From positions 1 through 16,512 of the forward strand of contig JADWMI010000025.1 in NCBI GenBank assembly GCA_015767395.1: 16,512 bases of DNA, given 5' to 3'. Of this stretch, positions 7,205-15,051 are shown one piece after another. Below the pieces are notes generated by a model. The model was not told the DNA's origin and ran no database searches. It saw only the letters and a list, made by a program, of their open reading frames with translations. Position 1 is the first letter of the stretch. Each line of letters starts with the position of its first letter. The stretch comes from Bacteroidota bacterium. Its GTDB lineage: Bacteria; Bacteroidota; Bacteroidia; Flavobacteriales; Flavobacteriaceae. Made by a program: the position numbers and the translations under genes.

Positions 7205-7726
7205 ATGAAAAAACAGATCGTATTACTTCTCATATCCGTATTATTTTTTTCGTGCACTTGTGCTGAAAAACCTAGTGAAGCCATTGATATTTCAGCTGAA
7301 AAAGAACAACTTAATACAGTTTTAGACACTTGGCATTTAAATGCTGCTGAAGCTAATTTTGACGCTTATTTTGATGCAATGAGTAACCAGAGTGTTTTTG
7401 TAGGAACCGATGCTGCTGAGGTTTGGGATATTCAACAATTTAAAGATTTCTCGAAACCGTATTTTGATAAAGGAAAAGCATGGAGTTTTACCAGCGTTGA
7501 AAGAAATGTATATGTAAATTCGGAGGGCGAAATTGCGTGGTTTGATGAATTATTAGCTACTTGGATGGGTGTTTGCAGAGGTTCGGGTGTATTAAAGAAA
7601 GACAACGATGTTTGGAAAATTGAGCATTATGTACTTTCGGTAACAGTTCCAAATGACAATATTCAGGCCGTAATGAAGGTGAATAAAGAAAAGGACTCCT
7701 TGTTCTTAAAGCAATTTAAAAAGTAG
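7205..7726 (+). CDS. SnoaL/NTF2-like domain lipoprotein
   Basis: A 173-residue lipoprotein with lipobox FFSC (lipidated Cys17). The mature part (about 30-150) matches the SnoaL-like fold of the nuclear transport factor 2 superfamily: an N-terminal helix pair (EQLNTVLDTWHLNAAEANFDAYFDAM), then SVFVGTDAAEVW, a helix ending in the PYFDKG segment, and beta strands including VYVNSEGEIAWFDELL and GSGVLKKDNDVWKIEHY. This pattern fits the SnoaL_3 subgroup often found as exported proteins in Bacteroidota. NTF2-like folds may be enzymes or ligand-binding proteins; none of the catalytic residues can be assigned here. It starts two bases after the preceding lipoprotein gene and ends five bases from the convergent recX. 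Fold and lipoprotein status are fairly sure; its role is unknown. Confidence 0.75.
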   Translation: MKKQIVLLLISVLFFSCTCAEKPSEAIDISAEKEQLNTVLDTWHLNAAEANFDAYFDAMSNQSVFVGTDAAEVWDIQQFKDFSKPYFDKGKAWSFTSVERNVYVNSEGEIAWFDELLATWMGVCRGSGVLKKDNDVWKIEHYVLSVTVPNDNIQAVMKVNKEKDSLFLKQFKK

Positions 7727-7731
7727 TTTTT

Positions 7732-8205
7732 TTATTTGATATAACTTTTTACAGTTTCAAAAACCAAGTTAGATTCAAAACCTTTTGAGATAAGAAAAGT
7801 TGAAAGTTTATTTCTTTTTTTAAATGAATTTGATTCTTTAATCAACGGTAATTTTTTTTCCGCAATTTGATGAAGTGTTTTTAAATAATCAACTTCATCA
7901 ATTTCTGTTAAGGCAGATTTTATATTGTAAGCAGAAATATTTTTGAACTTTAATTGGTTGGTGATTTTAATTTTCCCCCATTTTTTGATGGAAAATTTGC
8001 CCCGAACAAATGATTTTGCATAGCGCTCTTCATTTAAAAAATTGTGTTCCATTAAATGAAGCAGTATTTTTTCTTTGGCCTGAGGAATCATTTTTAAATC
8101 GTATAATTTCTGTTCAACTTCTTTATGACAACGTTCTTGGTAAACGCAGTAATTTTCTAGAAGCCGAGTTGCTTGGTCAACAGTATAGGATTTTTGTTGT
8201 TGCAT
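7732..8205 (-). CDS. recX: Regulatory protein RecX
   Basis: A 157-residue RecX-family protein. RecX binds RecA filaments and limits RecA activity in recombination and DNA repair. The three-helix repeat architecture is visible: an N-terminal QATRLLENYCVYQERCHKEVEQKL, a central NEERYAKSFVRGKFSIKKWGKIKI, which is the most typical RecX block, and a C-terminal repeat with KRNKLSTFLISKGFESNLVFETV. Length is normal for the family. The start at ATG 8203-8205 gives MQQQKSYTV. It is not next to recA, which is common in this phylum. The gene converges with the SnoaL-like lipoprotein gene with only five bases between stops. It lies just past the terminator of the efflux operon, so it probably has its own promoter. 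Confidence 0.93.
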   Translation of the reverse strand: MQQQKSYTVDQATRLLENYCVYQERCHKEVEQKLYDLKMIPQAKEKILLHLMEHNFLNEERYAKSFVRGKFSIKKWGKIKITNQLKFKNISAYNIKSALTEIDEVDYLKTLHQIAEKKLPLIKESNSFKKRNKLSTFLISKGFESNLVFETVKSYIK

Positions 8206-8210
8206 GTGTT

Positions 8211-8218
8211 CAAAAATA
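8211..8218 (-). promoter_or_regulatory. Candidate -7 box for recX
   Basis: The minus strand reads TATTTTTG, an exact TAnnTTTG match, ending only five bases before the recX ATG. A TTG lies 16 bases upstream, inside the terminator hairpin, which is slightly short. If real, transcription would start at or beside the ATG, giving a leaderless or nearly leaderless mRNA. Confidence 0.4.
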
Positions 8219-8220
8219 AT

Positions 8221-8256
8221 AAAAAAAGGTGTTTCAAATTAATGAAACACCTTTTT
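8221..8256 (-). terminator. Intrinsic terminator of the efflux operon
   Basis: A perfect 14-bp inverted repeat (8223-8236 and 8243-8256, arm AAAAAGGTGTTTCA) with a 6-base loop. It starts 19 bases past the stop of the RND gene. Read on the minus strand it is followed by a run of T, as in a classical rho-independent terminator. The other strand also has a short T run, but no plus-strand gene ends here. Confidence 0.9.
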
Positions 8257-8275
8257 AAATAATTATATTTTTTGA

Positions 8276-11200
8276 TTAAAAATGTACTTTTTTGAATTTG
8301 TATTTTAATTTAATTGACAACAAGAAAAATATAGGAACAATTATTAAGGTTAAAAAGGTAGCGATTACCAAACCATAAATAACAGTCCAAGCTAGTGGTC
8401 CCCAAAACACTACATTGTCTCCTCCAATATAAATATGAGGATCAAACTCACTGAACAAAGTAAAGAAGTTAATATTTAATCCAATAGCTAAAGGAATTAG
8501 TCCTAAAATGGTTGTAATTGCTGTTAATAATACTGGGCGTAAACGAGCTCTACCTGCTTGAACAATACAATTGTACGTCTCTTTTAAATCTAAAAACTCG
8601 TTTTCATCTAAATTTAATTCATATTTTTTTCTATCAATTAAAAGCTGCGCATAGTCTAATAAAACCACCCCGTTATTTACTACGATTCCGGCGAGCGAAA
8701 TAATCCCCATCATGGTCATCATAATAACAAAAGCATCACCTGTTATAACCAAACCTCCAAAAACACCAATTAAACTTAATGCAATTGCACCCATAATAAT
8801 GGCCGGTTTTGAAATAGAGTTGAATTGGAAAATTAAAATAAAGAATATCAATGAAAGGCCTGTGAAAAAGGCGCCCATTAAAAATGCCATTTGTTTATTT
8901 TGCTCTTCAATTTGCCCGGTGTAATCAATTTTAATATCACTTGGTAAATTGGTGAAATCGCTCATAGCATCACGTATTTGATTCACAATAGCACCGGCAT
9001 CAGTATAACCTGGAGCTAAGGCAGAATATACTGTTACAACACGTTTTACATCTTTATGCTTAATGGCACTAAATCCAGATGTATTTTTTTGTTTTGCTAC
9101 TGTTGAAACAGGAATTTCTTTAATTGTTCCTGAAGCCATATCTCTAAATGTAATCTTCTGATTAAAAATGGCACTTGAGTTGTATCGATTTTCTTCATTA
9201 AAACGAACGTAGATATCATAATCTTCTCCGTTTTCTTTGTAAACACCTGCTTTTGCTCCAAAAATAGAGTTTCTTAATTGCTGGCCAACTTTCATAGTAT
9301 TAACACCTAATTCACCAGCTTTTTCGCGATCAACAATAACTTGCATTGCAGGTTTATCTTTGTTAACATCAATTTTTAATTCATCAATTCCAGGAATATT
9401 TCTCGAATTTATGAAATCACGCATTCTTTCGGCGGTGGCAATCAATTCATTGTAATCTTCCCCTTCAATTTCAATATTTACGGGAGCACCTGCTGGTGGT
9501 CCATTCGCATCTTTTTCAACAGAAATAAGCACGCCAGGATAAATACCAACCAAGGCTGTTTGCACCTTTTGTCTTAATAACTCACTATCTTCTCCACGGC
9601 GGTATTTATACTCCCGCATAGACGCTGTTATTTTACCTTTATGAGGCATTTCTGCAGCAGAACCACCATCAGTTTGAGGATTTCCGGCACCTTCACCAAC
9701 TTGTGAAACGGCACTTTCTACCATGAAGTTATAGCCTTCATCCATATAAAGATCATCGTTTAAAACTTCGTAAACCTGTTTCTCAATAAGTTCGGTAATG
9801 GTATTTGTTTTTTCAATATCAGTTCCTTCAGGGTATTCGATGTAAACGATGATTTGATTTGGCTTGTTGTCTGGAAAAAATTCAACCTTAGTTCTTTGTT
9901 CCATCAACGAAATTCCAAATGCAATAAAAGAGATAAACAACAATAAAACTGTAAATCCAGTATAAACATACATTCTCCAGCCTTTTAAGGCTTTACTCAA
10001 TTCATTCTCATAATATTTTTCAAGCTTAGTTAATATATTGGCTTGAAAATAATTGGCCATTTTTCGAAGAAACAACCTATAAACCCATAGAAGAAAGGCT
10101 GTTGTAATCATTAAAACACCTAGGCTTCTGTATGATCCTCCAAAAATGGCGATAAAAAGTCCGATTATAGATATAATGCCTGTTAATTTTATAATCTTAT
10201 TTAAAGGCATGTCAATATCTTCAATGGTCATGAATTGAGAAACCAAAACAGAATTAAAAAATATTGCTACAAATAATGAAGATCCTAATACGATGGAGAG
10301 GGTTATAGGAAGAATTATCATAAATTGTCCCATAACACCAGGCCAAAGCCCTAATGGAATAAAAGCAGCTACCGTTGTTGCTGTTGAGATGATAATAGGG
10401 AATGCAATTTCTCCAATTCCTTTTTTGGCAGCTTCTTTGCGGCTCATGCCTTCTTCGTCCATTAATCTATAAACGTTTTCAACTACCACAATACCATTAT
10501 CAACCAGCATACCTAGTCCCATAATTAATCCAAATAACACCATAGTGTTTAAGGAATATCCCAGCATTTCTAAGATCATTAGCGACATAAACATAGACAT
10601 TGGAATGGCGAACCCTACGAATAATGCATTTTTAAATCCTAGGAAGAACATAAGCACTGTAACTACCAATATAATCCCGAAAATAATGTTGTTAACTAAA
10701 TCGTCAACTTGACCAATAGTTACTGAAGATTGGTCGTTTGCAACCGTTACATTTAAATCAGCAGGAAATACATTTTCTTTTGCCAACGCAACAATTTTAT
10801 GAATCCCTTCAGAAGCATCTACCATGTTTTTTCCAGCTCTTTTCTTTACATCAAGCATTACCACGGTATTTCCATATTCACGGGCATAGGTTGTTTTGTC
10901 TTTTGGTTTAAAATCTACAACCGCAACATCTTTTAAATAAATGGAATTTCCATTTTCAGACTTCACAACAAAATTTTCCAATTGCTCTGGACTGTCAATT
11001 TCTCCAATAATTCGAATGGTTCTTCGCTGTCCACTTGCAATAAAATTACCTGCAGACATGGTAACGTTTCCTCCGCCAATTGAATTTATGATGTCATCAT
11101 AATTCACTTTTGCTGCTGTCATTTTAAAAATATCAACAGCAACTTCTACTTCTTTTTCTTGTGCACCTCTAATATCAACTTGCTTAATTTGAGAAAGGTT

Positions 11201-11743
11201 TTCAATTTCATCTTCTAAATACTCACCAAATTCTTTTAAACGCTCAATTGGGTAATCTCCTGAAATATTGATATTTAAAATTGGCATTTCTTCTGATAAA
11301 CTCAAGGCGAAAACATTGGGTTCTACTTTTGCACTATTAAATGTTGGCCAGTCTTCACCAGCCGTTTCAGAGTCAATTTCATCTTTTACTTTTTGTTTGG
11401 CTTGTTCAACTGTAATATTTTCATCAAACTCAACAATAATGATAGAATAATCTTCTTGTGAAGTTGAAGTGATTTCAACCACATTACTCACTGTTTCAAG
11501 CTGATCTTCTAGCGGATTTGTAATTAATTTCTCAATATCTTCGGCTGTGTTTCCAGGGAAAACAGAGCTAATGTATATTTTTGTTTCTTTAATTTCAGGA
11601 AAGTTTTCTCTGGGCATATTATAAAAAGCCGAGACACCTAAAAATAGAATTAAAACCATTAAAACATAGATCGTAGTTTTATTATCTATGGCCCAAGAGG
11701 ACAGTTTAAATTCTTTATCAATTTGTTTTTGTTGTTTTGTCAT
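8276..11743 (-). CDS. Efflux RND transporter permease subunit (inner-membrane pump)
   Basis: A 1155-residue AcrB-like RND pump, driven by an ion gradient, that exports small molecules through the periplasmic adaptor and outer-membrane channel encoded beside it. The usual two-fold layout is seen: TM1 (about 24-41), a periplasmic porter region with FPGNTAEDIE (62-71), TM2-TM6 (about 350-504), TM7 (592-613), a second porter region, and TM8-TM12 (about 953-1145). The TM4 motif is VDNGIVVVENVYR (414-426): Asp415 is kept, but the second Asp of AcrB (Asp408) is Asn416. In TM10, VVNNGVVLLDY has Asn1023 where AcrB has Lys940. Two additional hydrophobic segments (about 519-534 and 541-557) lie between TM6 and TM7. 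It is the last gene of the operon, nine bases after the adaptor. The substrate cannot be told from sequence. Confidence 0.95.
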   Translation of the reverse strand: MTKQQKQIDKEFKLSSWAIDNKTTIYVLMVLILFLGVSAFYNMPRENFPEIKETKIYISSVFPGNTAEDIEKLITNPLEDQLETVSNVVEITSTSQEDYSIIIVEFDENITVEQAKQKVKDEIDSETAGEDWPTFNSAKVEPNVFALSLSEEMPILNINISGDYPIERLKEFGEYLEDEIENLSQIKQVDIRGAQEKEVEVAVDIFKMTAAKVNYDDIINSIGGGNVTMSAGNFIASGQRRTIRIIGEIDSPEQLENFVVKSENGNSIYLKDVAVVDFKPKDKTTYAREYGNTVVMLDVKKRAGKNMVDASEGIHKIVALAKENVFPADLNVTVANDQSSVTIGQVDDLVNNIIFGIILVVTVLMFFLGFKNALFVGFAIPMSMFMSLMILEMLGYSLNTMVLFGLIMGLGMLVDNGIVVVENVYRLMDEEGMSRKEAAKKGIGEIAFPIIISTATTVAAFIPLGLWPGVMGQFMIILPITLSIVLGSSLFVAIFFNSVLVSQFMTIEDIDMPLNKIIKLTGIISIIGLFIAIFGGSYRSLGVLMITTAFLLWVYRLFLRKMANYFQANILTKLEKYYENELSKALKGWRMYVYTGFTVLLLFISFIAFGISLMEQRTKVEFFPDNKPNQIIVYIEYPEGTDIEKTNTITELIEKQVYEVLNDDLYMDEGYNFMVESAVSQVGEGAGNPQTDGGSAAEMPHKGKITASMREYKYRRGEDSELLRQKVQTALVGIYPGVLISVEKDANGPPAGAPVNIEIEGEDYNELIATAERMRDFINSRNIPGIDELKIDVNKDKPAMQVIVDREKAGELGVNTMKVGQQLRNSIFGAKAGVYKENGEDYDIYVRFNEENRYNSSAIFNQKITFRDMASGTIKEIPVSTVAKQKNTSGFSAIKHKDVKRVVTVYSALAPGYTDAGAIVNQIRDAMSDFTNLPSDIKIDYTGQIEEQNKQMAFLMGAFFTGLSLIFFILIFQFNSISKPAIIMGAIALSLIGVFGGLVITGDAFVIMMTMMGIISLAGIVVNNGVVLLDYAQLLIDRKKYELNLDENEFLDLKETYNCIVQAGRARLRPVLLTAITTILGLIPLAIGLNINFFTLFSEFDPHIYIGGDNVVFWGPLAWTVIYGLVIATFLTLIIVPIFFLLSIKLKYKFKKVHF

Positions 11744-11752
11744 TTTGATAAA

Positions 11753-12925
11753 TTATAGGTTTAATATTTTAACAGTTTGAGCATCTTTAATACTTCTTGC
11801 ACCTTCTTTAATAATTTCGTCTCCAACTGCAATTCCTGAAAGCACTTCAATATTGTCTCCTTGCTTTAAACCAGTTTCAATAATTACTCTGTGTGCTGTT
11901 CCTTCATCGGTGCCATTTCTGTCTTGAACAACATATACATACTGTTGTCCTTTAGAGTTTTCAGAAATAATACTTTGTGGAATTAATATGGCATTTTCGC
12001 TCGTATAATCGTTAATTCTAAGCTTGGCTGTTAAATTAGGTTTAATTGAGTTGTCCTTGTTTGGAACTGCAACTTCAATTTTAAAAGTTCTGTTAGCGGG
12101 GTTTATAAAACTACCAGCCTGACGAATTTCACCATTGATAGTTTTTCCTAAAATCGGAAAATCAATGATCACTTGTTTGTTTTTTGTAACAGTTGTTATA
12201 TGGCTTTCTGGAACATTGGTTTCAATGTACATATTATTTAAATTAATAATACGCATAAGTTGTGATTGACCTGGAGAAACGACACTTCCTTGATGTGTAA
12301 TAACATCGTCAATAGTACCGTTAAAAGGTGCTTTAATTAATGTTTTGGCAACTTGTTCCTCTAATTGAATAATGGATTTTTGTTGCGCTTCATATGCCGA
12401 TTTAGCTTGAAGATATTGCATTTCTGAACCAATTTTTTGATCCCATAAACGTTGTTGGCGTTCAAAAGTAGTTTTTGCTAATTCTAACTGAATGTTTAAT
12501 TGTGCCAATTGTTGGCTTAAACCACCGTCATCAATTCTTGCTAAAACTTGTCCTTTTTTTACACGTTGTCCTTCAATTACATTTACTTCTTTTAAAATTC
12601 CTGCAAACTCAGGATAGATTACAATATTATTTTTAGTTGTAACATTTCCTTGTAATTCAATATAGTGGTTAAACGCTGTTTCTTTTACAGTAATAATTGT
12701 TGTTAATGGTATTTTTTTATTCGGCTGTAATTCAGCTATTTTATGGTCAATTAATTGTAATTGTTCAACTAATTCTTTTTGTTTTGTAGCAACTTCTTCT
12801 CTTTTAGATTTAATTGCTTTTAGATCTCCAGATTCGAGTATTGTATCTAAGGATTTGTTTGTGTCATTTCCTCCACAGGATATGAATAAAAATGCGATTG
12901 CTATGGTTGTATAAAAATATTTCAT
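11753..12925 (-). CDS. RND efflux periplasmic adaptor (membrane fusion) lipoprotein
   Basis: A 390-residue HlyD/AcrA-family adaptor that links the inner-membrane pump to the outer-membrane channel. Lipobox FISC gives a lipidated Cys17. Residues about 30-68 form a short charged coil, then come the membrane-proximal strands and the first lipoyl half-motif VIEGQRVKKGQVLARID (about 116-132). A helical hairpin (about 135-195, rich in Gln, Leu and Glu) follows, then the second lipoyl half with LIKAPFNGTIDDV, a beta-barrel region (SHITTVTKNKQVIIDFP onwards) and a C-terminal strand region ending VGDEIIKEGARSIKDAQTV. This order is standard for the family and the length is normal. The gene lies between the channel gene (13 bases away) and the pump gene (9 bases away). 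The role in the complex is well supported; the substrate is unknown. Confidence 0.95.
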   Translation of the reverse strand: MKYFYTTIAIAFLFISCGGNDTNKSLDTILESGDLKAIKSKREEVATKQKELVEQLQLIDHKIAELQPNKKIPLTTIITVKETAFNHYIELQGNVTTKNNIVIYPEFAGILKEVNVIEGQRVKKGQVLARIDDGGLSQQLAQLNIQLELAKTTFERQQRLWDQKIGSEMQYLQAKSAYEAQQKSIIQLEEQVAKTLIKAPFNGTIDDVITHQGSVVSPGQSQLMRIINLNNMYIETNVPESHITTVTKNKQVIIDFPILGKTINGEIRQAGSFINPANRTFKIEVAVPNKDNSIKPNLTAKLRINDYTSENAILIPQSIISENSKGQQYVYVVQDRNGTDEGTAHRVIIETGLKQGDNIEVLSGIAVGDEIIKEGARSIKDAQTVKILNL

Positions 12926-12938
12926 TTTAATGCTGTTT

Positions 12939-14282
12939 TTAGTTGATTATGGGTGAGTTTAATGCTTTATCTAAACTTGCTTTGGCGGCAATAACATCTA
13001 GCATTACCTGTAAGTAGTTTTGTTGCATTGTATATAATTGGTTTTGTGCATTGGTAAGATCAAAACTTGTTGAAATACCTTCAAAAAATTTAACTTCTTG
13101 TTTCTTTTCAATTCGCTCTGCTAAATCTAAATTTTGTTTTGCTGTCTCAAACTCTTCAATTCTATATTGATATTCGATTTTTGCAGTTTCTAATTGAAGC
13201 AATACTTTTTGACTTGTTTGTTCCAAATCAGTTTTTGCTTTGTCGTATTCTATTTTAGCCTGTTGCGTTCTGGAGCTTGTTGCGAAACCGCTAAATATTG
13301 GAATATCTAGACTAACACCAAGTAAAGATGAGTCAAACCAATCTTGGTATTTTTTATGAAATGAAAACGACTCGCTATAACCTTGGTAGCCAAAATTTAC
13401 AAAACTGTTTAAAGTTGGTAAGGCTTTGCTTTTTTCTAGTTTTACAAGTGCTTCCATTCCTGTAAGTCTGTTTTCGGCTATTCTAAAGTCAATATGATCT
13501 TCAATTTTAAATTCTTCGGCCAATAGATTAAACTGAATATTCTCGGTTGTTAAATCATCTAACTTGTCAGTTAAAGTAGTATTGTTATTAATGTCTGCTC
13601 CAATGGTTATATTGAACATTTTGTAGTTAATACTTTTTAACTTTTCAGTTCTTGATAAAGAAATTTTTAAGGAAGACAACGTTAATTTTAGTTGTTCTAC
13701 ACTTTCTTCTTCAGCAAAACCGTTTAAATATATTTGGTTTGTTTCCTCTAAGTTTTTTTCAAGCGTGGCTACGTTTTTTTTAAGTATTGAAATACCTTCT
13801 TCGGTAAAAAGCACATTTCCGTAGGCGTTGATAACAGCTTCTCTAATTGCCTGTTCGGTTTTTTCCTTTGAATCTTGTGAAATTTGCATAAAAGTGCTGA
13901 GGTATTTTAAACCTACTACATACGAGCCGTCAAAAATTACTTGGGTAAGTGTCGCTGTTGCTGACATATTATTTTTGGTCCCAAAAACAACTTCTACAAA
14001 TTCACCTTGTTCTCCGCCACCAAATTCAGCAGGAATCAATGAAATTTGTTGTTTTATCCAATAATTATAGTCTACACCAGCACTTAGTTGTGGTAATCCA
14101 AAAGCAACTGTTTCTTTGTTTTTTTGAACCGATAAATCAATGTCTCTGTTGGCATTGATGGTTGCATAACTGTTTTCGAGCGCATAGGCAATGGCTTCAT
14201 CAAGTGATAAAGACAAGCTTTCTTGCGCGTTTAGTGGAATAATTAATATAATTCCAAATAATATAATGAGATACTTCTTCAT
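12939..14282 (-). CDS. TolC-family outer-membrane efflux channel
   Basis: A 447-residue outer membrane efflux protein. A Sec signal peptide (KKYLIILFGIILIIPLNAQ) is followed by LSLDEAIAYALENS, the usual first motif of TolC/OprM-like proteins. The rest alternates long amphipathic, Gln/Glu/Lys-rich helices (for example about 135-220 and 340-440) with strand-like segments such as NMSATATLTQVIFDGSYVVGL and GVSLDIPIFSGFATSSR, the latter typical of the second barrel strand region. The C-terminal block YLQVMLDVIAAKASLDKALN also fits. The protein should trimerise to form the outer-membrane and periplasmic exit duct for the pump encoded downstream. It starts two bases after the TetR gene stops, so the regulator and channel are likely translated from one mRNA. 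Confidence 0.95.
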   Translation of the reverse strand: MKKYLIILFGIILIIPLNAQESLSLSLDEAIAYALENSYATINANRDIDLSVQKNKETVAFGLPQLSAGVDYNYWIKQQISLIPAEFGGGEQGEFVEVVFGTKNNMSATATLTQVIFDGSYVVGLKYLSTFMQISQDSKEKTEQAIREAVINAYGNVLFTEEGISILKKNVATLEKNLEETNQIYLNGFAEEESVEQLKLTLSSLKISLSRTEKLKSINYKMFNITIGADINNNTTLTDKLDDLTTENIQFNLLAEEFKIEDHIDFRIAENRLTGMEALVKLEKSKALPTLNSFVNFGYQGYSESFSFHKKYQDWFDSSLLGVSLDIPIFSGFATSSRTQQAKIEYDKAKTDLEQTSQKVLLQLETAKIEYQYRIEEFETAKQNLDLAERIEKKQEVKFFEGISTSFDLTNAQNQLYTMQQNYLQVMLDVIAAKASLDKALNSPIIN

Positions 14283-14284
14283 TT

Positions 14285-14890
14285 TTAAATATTGTTTAAT
14301 TCTAATTGTTCTTCTAAAATTTTAATTCCTTTTTCGGTAGCAATTGCTCTTGTGTGGTATTCTAAAACATTTAATTCTAATTTGTTAATGGTGTTTTTAC
14401 TATAGGTGTATAGGTTTGAATCATGGACACTCATAATTAATGAAAAGTAAAACTTGGTAACCTGATCTATACTTATTTCTTTTCTAAACAAACCTTCATT
14501 AATGCCTTTTTGAATATTGCTTAAAAGACAATCTTTAAACAAACAAAATTCTTGAGACATTATTTTGTGATAGGTTTCAGGATAATATTTTTGAAGTTGA
14601 TAAATGGGTGAATCATCAAGATTTTGCATAAACCCTTTAAAAACTTTATTGACTTCGAAATTTTCTTGAATTGCATTATACCCCAAATCATAAATTTTTA
14701 AAGCTTCCTTATGCATGGTTTCATGCATATACGTAGTAGTTTCATCAACAAGGTGCGCTTTGTTTTTAAAGTATTTATAAATTGTTTTTTTCGAAATACC
14801 AAGTTCATTGGCAATATCATCCATGGTAACACTCTTAAAGCCAAGCTTTAAGAAGGTGTCTCCTGCTTTTTTTAAAATTACCGTCTTCAT
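14285..14890 (-). CDS. TetR-family transcriptional regulator of the efflux operon
   Basis: A 201-residue TetR/AcrR-type repressor. The N-terminal DNA-binding domain is clear: AGDTFLKLGFKSVTMDDIANELGISKKTIYKYFKNKAHLV (about 9-48), with the helix-turn-helix at about 22-42 and the typical TIYKYFKNK ending of the recognition helix. The remaining 150 residues are helical and variable, as expected for the ligand-binding and dimer region, so the inducer cannot be read from sequence. It is the first gene of the tetR-tolC-adaptor-pump operon. I infer that it represses its own operon by binding the inverted repeat at 14937-14969, which covers the promoter, and that a pump substrate releases it. Start at ATG 14888-14890. 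Confidence 0.95.
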   Translation of the reverse strand: MKTVILKKAGDTFLKLGFKSVTMDDIANELGISKKTIYKYFKNKAHLVDETTTYMHETMHKEALKIYDLGYNAIQENFEVNKVFKGFMQNLDDSPIYQLQKYYPETYHKIMSQEFCLFKDCLLSNIQKGINEGLFRKEISIDQVTKFYFSLIMSVHDSNLYTYSKNTINKLELNVLEYHTRAIATEKGIKILEEQLELNNI

Positions 14891-14921
14891 AAAATCAACA
14901 TTTAGTTAATATTTTGGGGTG

Positions 14922-14951
14922 CAAATATAAGGAAGGAAACTTAAGAAACAA
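14922..14951 (-). promoter_or_regulatory. Promoter of the tetR-efflux operon
   Basis: On the minus strand there is TTG (14949-14951), exactly 19 bases, then TATATTTG (14922-14929): a full Bacteroidota promoter, followed by CACCCC near the expected transcription start. It gives a leader of about 25 bases before the tetR ATG. Confidence 0.8.
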
Positions 14952-14969
14952 TAAAAGTTTCCTAAGTTT
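14937..14969. promoter_or_regulatory. Inverted repeat, probable TetR operator
   Basis: Arms 14937-14949 (AAACTTAAGAAAC) and 14957-14969, whose reverse complement is AAACTTAGGAAAC, match at 12 of 13 positions around a 7-base spacer. The repeat overlaps the TTG element and most of the spacer of the tetR promoter, so a bound repressor would block RNA polymerase. A second pairing of AGGAAACTT (14934-14942) with AAGTTTCCT (14955-14963) is also perfect. Binding by this TetR protein is inferred from position. Confidence 0.7.
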
Positions 14970-15006
14970 TAACAAATGGATAACATTTAAAGTTTAATGG
15001 TAAATT

Positions 15007-15035
15007 TTGTAGTGTAATTGAAAGATGTATTTTTA
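15007..15035 (+). promoter_or_regulatory. Candidate promoter of the polyprenyl synthase gene
   Basis: TTG (15007-15009), 18 bases, then TATTTTTA (15028-15035), which differs from TAnnTTTG only in the last base. It would place the transcription start about ten bases before the ATG at 15052. It lies about 40 bases from the tetR operator, so shared control is possible but not shown. Confidence 0.45.
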
Positions 15036-15051
15036 CATAAAATATTAGTTG

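Noticed and set aside
7054..7329. Minus-strand frame of 91 codons across the two lipoprotein genes
   Set aside because: It overlaps both lipoprotein genes, including their junction and lipobox codons, and yields a Cys/Tyr/Ser-rich product with no family features.
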